DNA of 64,000 nucleotides from Streptomyces sp. 2131.1 (GCF_900105515.1 NZ_FNSY01000001.1:2790001-2854000), one strand, 5' to 3'; numbered from the stretch's first letter, positions 26,466 through 38,096 are shown. Translations and numbers: made by a program. Notes: generated from the letters alone by a model not told the origin.

Positions 26466-27313
26466 ATGGCTATCCCGCAGATTATCGCGCCCCCGCGCAG
26501 CCGATCCGGCTCCCCCACCGCAGGCGTCCAGCACGTCAACGTCCGCCACAGCTCCGGCTTCACGGTGATCGGCAACCACCTCGCCCAGCACCCGGACCTC
26601 TCGCTGCTCGCGATCGGGCTCGCCGCGCACATCCAGTCACTGCCCGCCGGGGCCAGGGTCGGCATCAAGTGCCTCACCGCCCGCTTCCCGGAGAGCGAGG
26701 CCCGGATCGCCGCCGCGCTGAAGGAACTGGAAGCCGCCGGATACCTGCACCGCAGCCGCGTACGCCTCCCGGACGGCCGCGTCGTCACCCGCACGACGTC
26801 GTACAACCAGCCACAGGCCACCGCCGCACCCGCGTCCCCGCCAGCTCACCGGAAACGCCCACCCACGCGCCACCTGCTCCCCCCGTGCCCAGGAAGCAGC
26901 CCCTGCCGCCGCCCCCACCGCACATCCCGAGCAACCCAGACCACCGGCCGACCGCGAACCTCCTCGCCGGACGCCGCCGCCACGCACCCCAACTCACGCT
27001 CTCCGAGCGGGACATCACCGCGCTCGCCCCAGCGGTCGCCACCTGGCTCGACCGCGACGTGCACCCCGCGACCATCCAGCACGCACTGACCAGCGACCTC
27101 CCGGCCCCCCTCAGGCACCCGGCAGGCTTCGTACGCAACCGCCTCACCGCGCTCCTGCCGCCCCCGCTCCCACTCCCGCTCCCCGACACGGCGGCACCGC
27201 GCCCCGCAGTCATCCCGCTCCAGGACTGCGACCTCTGCGACCGCGTCTTCCGCGCCCCGGAGCCCGGCCACTGCCGGGACTGCCGCGAGGCGGAGACGTA
27301 CGGAGCCGTCTGA
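26466..27313 (+). pseudogene. Helix-turn-helix protein split by a frameshift
   Basis: The N-terminal part reads MAIPQIIAPPRSRSG and continues with HVNVRHSSGFTVIGNHLAQH, LLAIGLAAHIQSLP and an HTH-like segment (RFPESEARIAAALKELEAAG), a family common in Streptomyces chromosomes. From about 26840 the family text continues only in another frame (TPTHAPPAPPVPRKQPLPPP through LSERDITALAPAVATWLDRD, ending CDLCDRVFRAPEPGHCRDCR with a zinc-like C-x2-C pair). One missing C in the run CCCC at 26836-26839 would join both halves. This may be a real inactivation or a homopolymer sequencing error. Function unknown; probably DNA binding. Confidence 0.75.
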
Positions 27314-27355
27314 CCGGCGGGAACCCTCCCCGCCGGGCTGGACGTCCACCTGTAT

Positions 27356-27703
27356 ATGGAAACCGAACAGACGTCCCGGCGCGAAGCCGCCATCGGCGCA
27401 GCCGGCCTCCTGACAGCGGTCCTCGGCGCCCTCGCCGGCCTCGCCGTCTGGCTCCCGTACGGCCGCAGAGGCATGTTCGGCGCGTTCGAAGGCGAGCGGA
27501 ACACCGACGTGCTCCTGCTCGGCCTGCCCGTCCTCGTCGTCGGCGGGACCGTCGCCGCCCTGGCCGCCTTCGCCGCCGCACGGGGCCGGTGGCGCACCGC
27601 GCTCGGCCTGGCGACGGCCGTCGCGGGGCTCACCGCGCTCGGGTACGGCTTCGACGTCCTGGCCGCACCGCAGGCGGCGACGGACTGCGGGTCGCCCTGC
27701 TGA
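27356..27703 (+). CDS. Small predicted membrane protein
   Basis: The 115-residue product has three hydrophobic stretches: about 12-32 ([20 protein letters not shown]), 52-72 ([20 protein letters not shown]) and 80-98 ([19 protein letters not shown]). A charged loop with ERNTD lies between the first two. I do not recognise a family. Start ATG 27356 is 42 bases after the preceding stop. Codon use is normal for the genome. Confidence 0.6.
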   Translation: METEQTSRREAAIGAAGLLTAVLGALAGLAVWLPYGRRGMFGAFEGERNTDVLLLGLPVLVVGGTVAALAAFAAARGRWRTALGLATAVAGLTALGYGFDVLAAPQAATDCGSPC

Positions 27704-27768
27704 GCCCGTCCGATCTCGCGGGCCGGAACGGCGACGGCCGCCCACCCGCCCTCTGACAGACTCCCGTC

Positions 27769-28233
27769 ATGCACGTACGTACCACCCAAGCCTGGGACCT
27801 GCGCCCCGCCACCCCCGGCGACCTGGGGGACATGGTGGAGCTCCGGGCCGTCGTGATGCGCCCCGACCAGGTCCGCCTCGGCCGCTTCGACGAGCACCGG
27901 GTGTGACAGCGGATGCGCGCCTCGTACGTCCCCGAGCGCACCTCGGTCATCGTGGTGGACGGGCGGTTCGCGGGCTGCGTGACCCTGCGGCCGTACGAGG
28001 ACGGGTGGTGCCTGGAGAGCTTCTTCCTGGACGCGGCGCTCCAGGGGCGCGGCATCGGCTCCGGCGTACTGCGGCACCTGCTGGACCGTACGGACGCCGA
28101 AGGGGTGCCGGTGCGGCTGAACGTGCTCCGGGGCAGCGCCGCGCGGCGGCTGTACGAGCGGCACGGGTTCGTGACCGAGCGGGAGGACCCGGTGGACGTG
28201 TTCATGATCCGGCGGCCCGGCGCCGTCGCGTAA
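27769..28233 (+). pseudogene. GNAT acetyltransferase with an in-frame stop
   Basis: The frame opens at ATG 27769 ([20 protein letters not shown], typical GNAT N-terminus) but meets TGA at 27904-27906 after 45 codons. It continues without further break through [20 protein letters not shown], the acetyl-CoA loop [18 protein letters not shown] and the C-terminal [17 protein letters not shown] change of CGA to TGA at codon 46 would explain it. Translation could restart at ATG 27913 (106 residues), giving a fold that lacks the first strand and helix and is probably inactive. Confidence 0.8.
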
Positions 28234-28249
28234 CCCCCGTAAAAAACCG

Positions 28250-28292
28250 AAGGGCCCCGCCCCACCGCGTGAACGGTGGGACGGGGCCCTTC
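28250..28292 (-). terminator. Intrinsic terminator of tuf
   Basis: A strong inverted repeat (arms 28250-28268 and 28274-28292, AAGGGCCCCG at its base) follows the tuf stop. On the minus strand it is followed by TCGGTTTTTT, so this is one of the few classical U-tract terminators in the window. It also separates tuf from the convergent GNAT gene. Confidence 0.88.
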
Positions 28293-28334
28293 TTGGTGCT
28301 CTGTGCGGAGCTACCAGGTCAAACCAACAAGGAC

Positions 28335-29528
<1,194 letters not shown>

Positions 29529-29603
29529 TGGGGTCCTCCTGAGTGGTTCTGTACGCCTTGCTTCATCGGCGCCAGGTGATCTTTGCTGGGATGCCGGTGC
29601 CGG

Positions 29604-29643
29604 GGGCATTCGCCACGCTACTTACGCGCTGCGACGAATGCCC
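29604..29643 (-). other. Inverted repeat in the fusA-tuf gap
   Basis: Perfect 9-bp arms GGGCATTCG (29604-29612) and CGAATGCCC (29635-29643) enclose a 22-base loop. The structure precedes the tuf ribosome binding site. It could be an attenuator or a processing site that adjusts tuf against fusA. No U-tract follows. Confidence 0.5.
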
Positions 29644-29686
29644 GACCGGACTCCGGTGATAAGCCTAAAGCGTGTGCTCCGAAGAG

Positions 29687-31816
<2,130 letters not shown>

Positions 31817-31854
31817 AAGGCTCAGTCTTCTCTCGGTCTCGATGGGGGTAGCGA

Positions 31855-32325
31855 CTACCAGCGGTAGTGCGCGAAGGCCTTGTTGGACTCGGCCATCTTG
31901 TGGGTGTCCTCACGCTTCTTGACGGCAGCGCCAAGACCGTTCGAGGCGTCGAGCAGCTCGTTCATGAGCCGCTCGGTCATCGTCTTCTCGCGGCGGGCGC
32001 GGGAGTAACCCACGACCCAGCGCAGCGCGAGGGTGGCGGCACGACCGGGCTTGACCTCGATCGGCACCTGGTAGGTGGCGCCACCGACACGGCGGGACTT
32101 GACCTCGAGCGAGGGCTTGACGTTCTCCAGGGCGCGCTTCAGCGTGATGACCGGGTCGGCGCCGGTCTTCTCACGAAGACCCTCCATGGCGCCGTACACG
32201 ATCCGCTCGGCGGTGGAACGCTTGCCGTCGAGCAGGATCTTGTTGATCAGCGACGTGACAAGAGGAGAGCTGTAGACCGGGTCGATGATGACCGGGCGCT
32301 TCGGGGCGGGGCCCTTACGAGGCAT
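31855..32325 (-). CDS. rpsG: 30S ribosomal protein S7
   Basis: S7 nucleates the small-subunit head, and in E. coli represses the str operon. The 156-residue product starts [20 protein letters not shown] and has [20 protein letters not shown]. Two bases separate it from rpsL. Confidence 0.98.
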   Translation of the reverse strand: MPRKGPAPKRPVIIDPVYSSPLVTSLINKILLDGKRSTAERIVYGAMEGLREKTGADPVITLKRALENVKPSLEVKSRRVGGATYQVPIEVKPGRAATLALRWVVGYSRARREKTMTERLMNELLDASNGLGAAVKKREDTHKMAESNKAFAHYRW

Positions 32326-32327
32326 TC

Positions 32328-32699
32328 TTACTTCTCCTTCTTGGCGCCGTAGCGGCTGCGGGCCTGCTTGCGGTTCTTGACACCCTGGGTGTCGAGCGAG
32401 CCGCGGATGATCTTGTAACGAACACCCGGCAGGTCCTTCACACGGCCACCACGCACGAGCACGATGGAGTGCTCCTGCAGGTTGTGTCCCTCACCCGGGA
32501 TGTAGGCCGTGACCTCGATACCGGAGGTCAGGCGCACACGTGCGACCTTCCGGAGCGCGGAGTTCGGCTTCTTCGGGGTGGTCGTGAACACACGCGTGCA
32601 GACGCCGCGGCGCTGGGGCGAACCCTCGAGTGCGGGCGTCTTGTTCTTCTCGACCTTGTCCTGCCGGCCCTTCCGGACCAGCTGCTGGATCGTAGGCAC
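32328..32699 (-). CDS. rpsL: 30S ribosomal protein S12
   Basis: S12 controls decoding accuracy. The 123-residue product begins at GTG 32699 ([20 protein letters not shown]). K43 and K88, the positions where streptomycin-resistance and antibiotic-overproduction mutations arise in Streptomyces, are both lysine, so this is the sensitive, wild-type form. It leads the str operon behind a good promoter. Confidence 0.99.
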   Translation of the reverse strand: MPTIQQLVRKGRQDKVEKNKTPALEGSPQRRGVCTRVFTTTPKKPNSALRKVARVRLTSGIEVTAYIPGEGHNLQEHSIVLVRGGRVKDLPGVRYKIIRGSLDTQGVKNRKQARSRYGAKKEK

Positions 32700-32748
32700 T
32701 ACTTCTCCGGTTTCTGTGTGCCGTCGGTGAAACTAACCTGGAACGTCA

Positions 32749-32773
32749 CCGACCCACGCGGTCGGGTGTGTCG
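32749..32773 (-). promoter_or_regulatory. rpsL leader hairpin element shared with rpsJ
   Basis: The plus-strand sequence starting CCGACCCACGCGGTCGGG and ending GTGTCG matches 24 of 25 bases with 17165-17189 in the rpsJ leader. It folds as a 6-bp stem (CCGACC/GGTCGG) around CACGC. It lies 50-74 bases before the rpsL start. Duplicate occurrence ahead of two separate ribosomal operons points to a cis-regulatory element. Confidence 0.6.
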
Positions 32774-32893
32774 AATCCTGCGAGCCCGTACCGGAACGGC
32801 ATGAGGAGCACGGATCACGGTGGCCGAAGACAGGCTCGCCATGCGGTTGAGGACACGCACGCGAACCCAGGCACACCCCAGGCACAAGGTCTG

Positions 32894-32922
32894 AGCGTAC
32901 CTACCTCACGGACCTGGGTCAA
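32894..32922 (-). promoter_or_regulatory. Promoter of the str operon
   Basis: On the minus strand TTGACC (32917-32922) and TACGCT (32894-32899) are separated by exactly 17 bases. This is close to the Streptomyces housekeeping sigma (HrdB) consensus. Transcription would start around 32887, leaving a leader of about 190 nt before rpsL. Confidence 0.75.
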
Positions 32923-33080
32923 AACAAATGGCGCCCAGGCCCGGGGCGGCGGCCCGCGCGCACCATTTTGGACATGGCGTGACCACCCCGGCACGCTACG
33001 TGGCCGAAACGCCTCCGGTCACCGGCCCACCCGACGGAACCGTCAGTACATTGAACCGCGCCGACGAATCGGGGGGTCGT

Positions 33081-33833
33081 ATGACGGGCGCCACAGCCCT
33101 GCCCGGCGAGGACGGACTCGACGACCGGGTGCCCTTTCTCGCGCGCCTGGAACGCGAGGAGCGGGAAGCCCTGCTCGCGCTGGGACGGGAGCTGTCCTTC
33201 GCTCCCCGGGCACCTCTGCTCCAGCAGTACGAACCGTCCTCCCACGTGCTGCTCATCCTGCGCGGCTGGACCAAGGTCATCGCGGCGGCCGAGAACGGCT
33301 ACGAGGCCCTGCTCGCCCTGCGCGGGCCCGGTGACATCGTCGGGGAGTCGGCCGCCCTGACGGGCCGCCCCCGCTCGGCGACGGTGACCGCGCTGGCTCC
33401 CGTACGTGCCGTCGTGATCACTCACGAACGGTTCCGCGACTTCGTGAGCCGCTCCCCCTCCATCTCGCTGAAGCTGCTGGGTCTCACGTCGGACCGGAAC
33501 AGGGCGGCGGACCGGCGGCGGCTGGAGTTCGCGTCCATGAGCGTCCGCGAGAGGTTCGCGGTGCTCCTCCTCGACCTCGTGCGGTCCCACGGACGGCGCA
33601 CCGGTGAGGGGATCGAGATCACCGTGCCACTCAGCAAGCAGGAGCTGGCCGGCGCGATCGGCGCCTCCCGCGAAATGGTGCAGCGTCTACTGAAGGACCT
33701 CCGGGCCCGGGGCATCGTGATCACCGGCCGCCGGACCCTGGTGGTCGTACGCCCGAGCGCCCTGCGGCTGATGGCCCGCACCTCGTTCCAGCAGTCTGCC
33801 GAGCTGCCCCAGCAAAGCACTCCCGCCCCCTGA
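33081..33833 (+). CDS. Crp/Fnr-family regulator with intact cyclic-nucleotide pocket
   Basis: The 250-residue protein has an N-terminal cNMP-binding domain (about 18-135) and a C-terminal winged HTH (about 150-225). The phosphate-binding cassette GPGDIVGESAALTGRPRSAT keeps G88-E89 and R98-S99, the residues that hold the cyclic nucleotide in E. coli CRP. The recognition helix SREMVQRLLKDL keeps R197, E198 and R202, the residues that read TGTGA. It therefore probably binds a cyclic nucleotide and a CRP-like site. Start ATG 33081 follows a G-rich stretch. It lies just upstream of the cyclase operon on the same strand. Confidence 0.85.
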   Translation: MTGATALPGEDGLDDRVPFLARLEREEREALLALGRELSFAPRAPLLQQYEPSSHVLLILRGWTKVIAAAENGYEALLALRGPGDIVGESAALTGRPRSATVTALAPVRAVVITHERFRDFVSRSPSISLKLLGLTSDRNRAADRRRLEFASMSVRERFAVLLLDLVRSHGRRTGEGIEITVPLSKQELAGAIGASREMVQRLLKDLRARGIVITGRRTLVVVRPSALRLMARTSFQQSAELPQQSTPAP

Positions 33834-33837
33834 CGTC

Positions 33838-33853
33838 TGTGCACGCTGTCACA
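33838..33853. promoter_or_regulatory. CRP-like palindrome ahead of the cyclase operon
   Basis: TGTGC-ACGCTG-TCACA differs at one position from TGTGA-N6-TCACA, the classical CRP site. It is 4 bases past the Crp-family gene stop and 89 bases before the cyclase ATG. Binding by the neighbouring regulator is inferred. Confidence 0.6.
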
Positions 33854-33941
33854 GTGCGAGTGCGTCTTCTGCCCTCACCACCGCGGCCCCGCCGGCGACA
33901 GGCTCTTGCCGAACCAGCCGACGGCGAGAGGCAGCACTCCC

Positions 33942-34715
33942 ATGTCCGACCCTGTGAACAGCACCATCTTCCTTCTCGATATCGAGAACTTCAGCAAACG
34001 CGATGACGTGGAGCAGGCGTATCTGCGCCGCATGCTGTTCGAACTCGCCGATCGTGCGCTGCTGACCGCGGGCATCGAGATGACCCGGCGGCAGCGCGCC
34101 GACCGGGGCGACAGCGTGATGGAGCTGATCGACTCCAACGCGTCGGTGACCGCGCTGCTGCGTACGCTCCTCACTTTCGTACCGGCGGAACTACGAGCGG
34201 TGAACCGCACGGCCTCCAGCTCTGCGCAGATGAGGCTGCGCGGGGTCGTCGCGTCCGGGTACGTGGCGGTCGACGGTGGCGGCGGCTGGGTGGGGTCCGA
34301 CCTCAACCACGCCTGCCGACTGCTCGACGCGAAGGTGCTGCGGCAGGCGCTGGAGGAGCGGCCCGGCAACGACTTCGCCCTGGCGGTGTCGGAATCTGTC
34401 TACCGGGGCGTCGTACGGCACAACCATCCCGGGGTACCGGCCGACGAGTTCCACGCCGTCACCATGGACAGCAAGAACGGCCCGCTGCCGGCCTGGCTGC
34501 ACGGGTGGGGGCCAGCACCGGAAGCATCCGCCGGAGCGAGCGACACCACCCCCTCCGCGGCCCCCCTCCGGCAGCCCGCTCCGCAGGCGTCCACGTTCGA
34601 CCTCGGTGGGGCGACGGTGAACGGCGGCGTCTTCGGCGGCGAGAACCGCGGCATTGGCGGCGGGGTATTCCACGGCAATGTCCACTTCGGGGACGACCGC
34701 GGAGACCGGGGGTGA
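33942..34715 (+). CDS. Class III nucleotidyl cyclase-like protein with C-terminal Gly-rich motif
   Basis: The 257-residue product has a class III cyclase-like domain at about 7-175. Catalytic pieces are present: metal aspartates D13 (FLLDIENF) and D57 (DRGDSVMEL), and the transition-state pair N122 and R126 in VGSDLNHACRLLDA. It thus looks catalytically competent, forming a cyclic mononucleotide of unknown base. Residues 185-220 are a proline/alanine linker, and 227-249 (NGGVFGGENRGIGGGVFHGN) is a glycine-rich motif that recurs at the N-terminus of the next protein. GAGAGG precedes ATG 33942. The stop overlaps the next GTG (GTGA). Context with a PycTM protein suggests a PycC-like signal generator. 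Confidence 0.8.
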   Translation: MSDPVNSTIFLLDIENFSKRDDVEQAYLRRMLFELADRALLTAGIEMTRRQRADRGDSVMELIDSNASVTALLRTLLTFVPAELRAVNRTASSSAQMRLRGVVASGYVAVDGGGGWVGSDLNHACRLLDAKVLRQALEERPGNDFALAVSESVYRGVVRHNHPGVPADEFHAVTMDSKNGPLPAWLHGWGPAPEASAGASDTTPSAAPLRQPAPQASTFDLGGATVNGGVFGGENRGIGGGVFHGNVHFGDDRGDRG

Positions 34716-36889
34716 GCGGCGAACCCGATCCCCGTCAACCGGCCGATGAGGAGCAGTCACCGGCCGCCGCGCCCGCCGTGCACACGGACGAGGCGGCCGA
34801 CGGCGCCCCGGCGGACCGGCCGCAGGATGCCTGGGCGGCGCGCCGGGACCTGGAGGACCACGCCCCGCGCTCCATGGCGTTCGGCGCGGAGACACGGCTG
34901 GCAGGTGGTGTGCTGGGCGGCGTCAACCACGGCATCGGGGGCGGCTTCTTCCACGGAGACGTCCATGTGGACGCCAGGACCCATGTCCACTACGGGTTCG
35001 GCGCCCTGTCGGCCGCCCATTCCTCGGGCGAGATCCGCGCCGCCATGCTGAGCGGGATCGCCGCGTGCTTCGCCGATCCGGGGCCGGCGTTCACGGCGCT
35101 CGTCGAGCAACTGCGCGAGGAGCGCGTACTCGTACTCAGCGGACCCCGGTCCTCGGGCCGTCGTACCGCCGCGCTCATGCTGCTGCACCGCCTCGGCCTC
35201 TCCCCGGTGCACTCACTGGCCCGGGACACCTCACCGCACGCCCTTCTTCCGGAGAGCGACGACGACGCCGGGGCACAGGGGCACCTTCTGTGCGACCTGG
35301 AGACCGACAGAAACAAGCCGTTACGGGACGTCGATCTGCTGGCCCTGCGCGACCGGCTCGGCCGGCGGGACGCGTACCTGGTGATCACGATCGGTCCCAC
35401 GGCGTGCCTGGAGGATGTGCGGCCGCGTCCCTGGCAGCCGCCCGCACCGGCCGATGTACTGGCCGCGCACCTACGGGCCCGGCTCGACGAGGACACCGCC
35501 GCGGACCTGCTGGCCCTGCCGGTGGTCGCGGAGTTCCTCGCACGCGACCACCAGCCCCGCGAGACCTCCGCCTTCGCGTCCGTACTGGTCGAGCACACAG
35601 CCGGGAACGCCAGCGGGGAGGACGTCGGCAACTTCTCGCTGGCGGCCCTTGAGGACCAGGTCCGGGAGTGGTTCGAGGAGGACGACACCGTGCTGCACCT
35701 GCGGGAGAAGTCCTTCCTCATCGCACTCGCGGCGTTCGACGACGGACCGTACGCGCTCACGGCCGAGGTGAGCGACCGGCTGTACGCACGTTTGCAGGAG
35801 ACTGCGGACTCCCAACTTCCCGCCGCCGTACCCGTATTCGGTACGCACATCGGCAGACGTCTGCAACGGGCTAGGGCACTCCGCTACGAGGCCGACGAGC
35901 CCACCGAGTGGGGCCCGGTACGGCAGGTGAAGGCGGCCTTCCGGGACGACCGGACCTCGCTCGTCCTCCTGCGGGAGGTGTGGACCGGACACCCCTCGGC
36001 ACGGCCGGCCCTGGTGCAGTGGCTGCAGGAACTGGCGAAGGACGGCAGGCCGCTCGTCCGTACCCGTGCGTCCTCCACGGTCGCGGTCCTCGCCCATACA
36101 GACCTTCCCTCCGCCATGGCACTCGTCATCGAGCCCTGGGCGGCTTCCCCGCTGTACGGGCCGCGAACCGTCGCTGTGCACGCTCTGGCTCTCGCGCATC
36201 GCATCGGCACTCCGAACGTGCCGCAGATCCTCGACGCCTGGTGCGACAGCGACGCGCTCCATCTCCGCTGGGTCGCCATCCGTACGCATGGACTGATCGG
36301 ACCCGAACGGCCGGTCGAGACCCTGGCGGCCCTGCGCACCGCGGCACACCGGGAGGACCGGGACGATCCGGAAGAGGCCCCCGGTCAGGACGACGGGGAA
36401 CTGGGCGAGGCGCTGGCCGAGTCGGTGGAACTTCTCCTGCTCTCCACAGCCAACGACCAGGTGCTCGACGAGCTCCTGAGAACCCAGGAACGCGACCGGC
36501 GCATGCGGACCCTGGCCATGAACGGCTTCCTCGGCGCCTGCGGACGCACCGAGCGCGGCGCCCCCAAGGGCCGGCCGATCGTCCTGGACTGGTACGCGAC
36601 GTCCCTGACGACGCACACGCCTGCGGCAACGGGGATCCGGTCGCTCATGCGTACGGCGCTGAACGACCGGGACCACCGCAAGCACGCCCTCGACGTGCTG
36701 AGCCGGTGGGTGCTCTCGGCCGAAGGCGTACCCGGGGCCGAGAGTGCACTCTCCCACCTGCTGTCCGGCCTCGCCGTGGACGAGCAGGAGCGCCGGCGCA
36801 TCAGCCACCTGTTGCGCACGCTCACGGGCGACGACGGCACACAGCCGCCCTTGGCGAACCGCCTGCTGGCCGCGCTGCCGCTGCCCTGA
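34712..36889 (+). CDS. P-loop-like NTPase/HEAT-type protein with shared Gly-rich motif
   Basis: The 725-residue protein starts at GTG 34712, overlapping the cyclase stop. A disordered N-terminus is followed by the motif GGVLGGVNHGIGGGFFHGDV (65-84), matching the cyclase C-terminus. A Walker-A-like loop follows, GPRSSGRRT (144-152), with arginine in place of the usual lysine, and a Walker-B-like strand HLLCDLE (D195). The C-terminal half is alpha-helical with repeats resembling HEAT/armadillo (for example RTRASSTVAVLAHTDLPSAM, HLRWVAIRTHGLIGPERPVE). Overall it looks like a STAND-type switch or sensor, but the family is not recognised with certainty. Codon 204 is TTA (35321-35323), a bldA-dependent leucine codon. 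Confidence 0.65.
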   Translation: MSGEPDPRQPADEEQSPAAAPAVHTDEAADGAPADRPQDAWAARRDLEDHAPRSMAFGAETRLAGGVLGGVNHGIGGGFFHGDVHVDARTHVHYGFGALSAAHSSGEIRAAMLSGIAACFADPGPAFTALVEQLREERVLVLSGPRSSGRRTAALMLLHRLGLSPVHSLARDTSPHALLPESDDDAGAQGHLLCDLETDRNKPLRDVDLLALRDRLGRRDAYLVITIGPTACLEDVRPRPWQPPAPADVLAAHLRARLDEDTAADLLALPVVAEFLARDHQPRETSAFASVLVEHTAGNASGEDVGNFSLAALEDQVREWFEEDDTVLHLREKSFLIALAAFDDGPYALTAEVSDRLYARLQETADSQLPAAVPVFGTHIGRRLQRARALRYEADEPTEWGPVRQVKAAFRDDRTSLVLLREVWTGHPSARPALVQWLQELAKDGRPLVRTRASSTVAVLAHTDLPSAMALVIEPWAASPLYGPRTVAVHALALAHRIGTPNVPQILDAWCDSDALHLRWVAIRTHGLIGPERPVETLAALRTAAHREDRDDPEEAPGQDDGELGEALAESVELLLLSTANDQVLDELLRTQERDRRMRTLAMNGFLGACGRTERGAPKGRPIVLDWYATSLTTHTPAATGIRSLMRTALNDRDHRKHALDVLSRWVLSAEGVPGAESALSHLLSGLAVDEQERRRISHLLRTLTGDDGTQPPLANRLLAALPLP

Positions 36890-36920
36890 ACCTCCCGACA
36901 AGCACAGGAGACCCGCCGAC

Positions 36921-38096
36921 ATGAACCCGTTCCACGGTCCCCCCGAGTGGGAGCAGCCGGCCGGACGCCATACCCCTCTCACCGATCCGGTGCTGACCGT
37001 GCGCCAGATCTCCCGCTTCGGCTTCGTGCCCCGCAGGCTTACCCGCATCGACCACGCCCTGGTGTTCGCGACCCCTTCCGGCCGGTACACCACCGCGTTG
37101 CCGCCGATTCGGCCGACGCGGGCGGAGATCATCAGCAGGCGCTACACCGCCGTGTACGAGGTGGACATGGGCGTCCATCCCGTCCGCGCCGAGCTGTCGC
37201 TCCCCAGCAGGAACGACGCCCTGCAGTTCGTGAGTGTCGCCGAGTTGAGCTGGCAGGTGGGCGATCCCGCGGCCTTCGTCGCGTCGAGACACCGCCACGT
37301 ACCGCGACTGCTGCTCGGTGAACTGGAGCAGGCAGCCCGTGCCGTCGCGCGACGCTTCCCCATCACCGGCAGCACCGAGGCCGAGGCGGAAGTTCTGCGA
37401 GCGGTACGGGCCCGGGGCCCACTCGGCGCGCAGGCGGGACTTCTTGTCACGTGGACGCTGAGGCTGCACCGGGATCAGGACAACATCGCCCACGAGCAGC
37501 GCATGCAGAGCATCGACCACGCCGCAGTCGAAAGCGTCCACCGCGAACGCCGCGCCATGGAACACGACTTCGAGACGACCCGCCGCGCCCTGGTGCACGG
37601 CGAACAGCAGCAGGCACTGGCGCTCCAGCAGCAGAAGTGGCTCACCGAGTTGAAGGACGCGGAACTCGCCAAGGTCGACTTCTACCAACGCCAGCTGGAA
37701 CAGGGCGGAGTCCGGGCCTTGGCGCTGCACCTCGCCGAACATCCCGACGACACCCGGCTGGTCATGCAGAGTCTTCGCCAGGACCAGCTGAGCATGATCC
37801 GGGCCAAGGCGGAGATGGTCACTCAGCTGCTCAACAGCGACAACGTCGAGGGGTACGAGCTCGAAGGCCCCAAGAACCTCGCGCTGCGTGCCCTGCACGA
37901 CATCCTGAACCACCAGCTGCCGGCGGACGAGACGGGCCGGGGAGCCCCCGCGCCTCGGCTGCCGCTGTCCTCCGAGTGGCCCGAAGAGCCGGAGTCGCCG
38001 TTGCCCGATGTGCAGGTCCCCGTGGCCCGGCAACAGCCCCGCACCTCACCACCCGCCCCCGACCAGGACGTGTACCTGTCCAAGGACACGCCGTGA
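36921..38096 (+). CDS. SPFH/band-7-like protein with coiled coil
   Basis: The 391-residue product has a beta-rich N-terminal domain of about 45-160 (YEVDMGVHPVRAELSLPSRN, then SWQVGDPAAFV and LGELEQAARAVARRFPI) resembling SPFH/stomatin-type domains. It is followed by a charged helix at about 190-265 (HRERRAMEHDFETTRRALVH, EQQQALALQQQKW) predicted to be coiled coil, and a proline-rich tail. AGGAG precedes ATG 36921. No membrane segment is evident, so it may act at the membrane through partners. It lies between the NTPase and PycTM genes in one operon. Fold assignment is tentative. Confidence 0.55.
   Translation: MNPFHGPPEWEQPAGRHTPLTDPVLTVRQISRFGFVPRRLTRIDHALVFATPSGRYTTALPPIRPTRAEIISRRYTAVYEVDMGVHPVRAELSLPSRNDALQFVSVAELSWQVGDPAAFVASRHRHVPRLLLGELEQAARAVARRFPITGSTEAEAEVLRAVRARGPLGAQAGLLVTWTLRLHRDQDNIAHEQRMQSIDHAAVESVHRERRAMEHDFETTRRALVHGEQQQALALQQQKWLTELKDAELAKVDFYQRQLEQGGVRALALHLAEHPDDTRLVMQSLRQDQLSMIRAKAEMVTQLLNSDNVEGYELEGPKNLALRALHDILNHQLPADETGRGAPAPRLPLSSEWPEEPESPLPDVQVPVARQQPRTSPPAPDQDVYLSKDTP

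Noticed and set aside
32328..32699. Streptomycin-resistance or overproduction allele of rpsL
   Set aside because: K43 and K88 are wild type.
33838..33853. Terminator of the Crp-family gene
   Set aside because: The symmetry is a short palindrome with a 6-base centre of CRP type, too small for a stable terminator.
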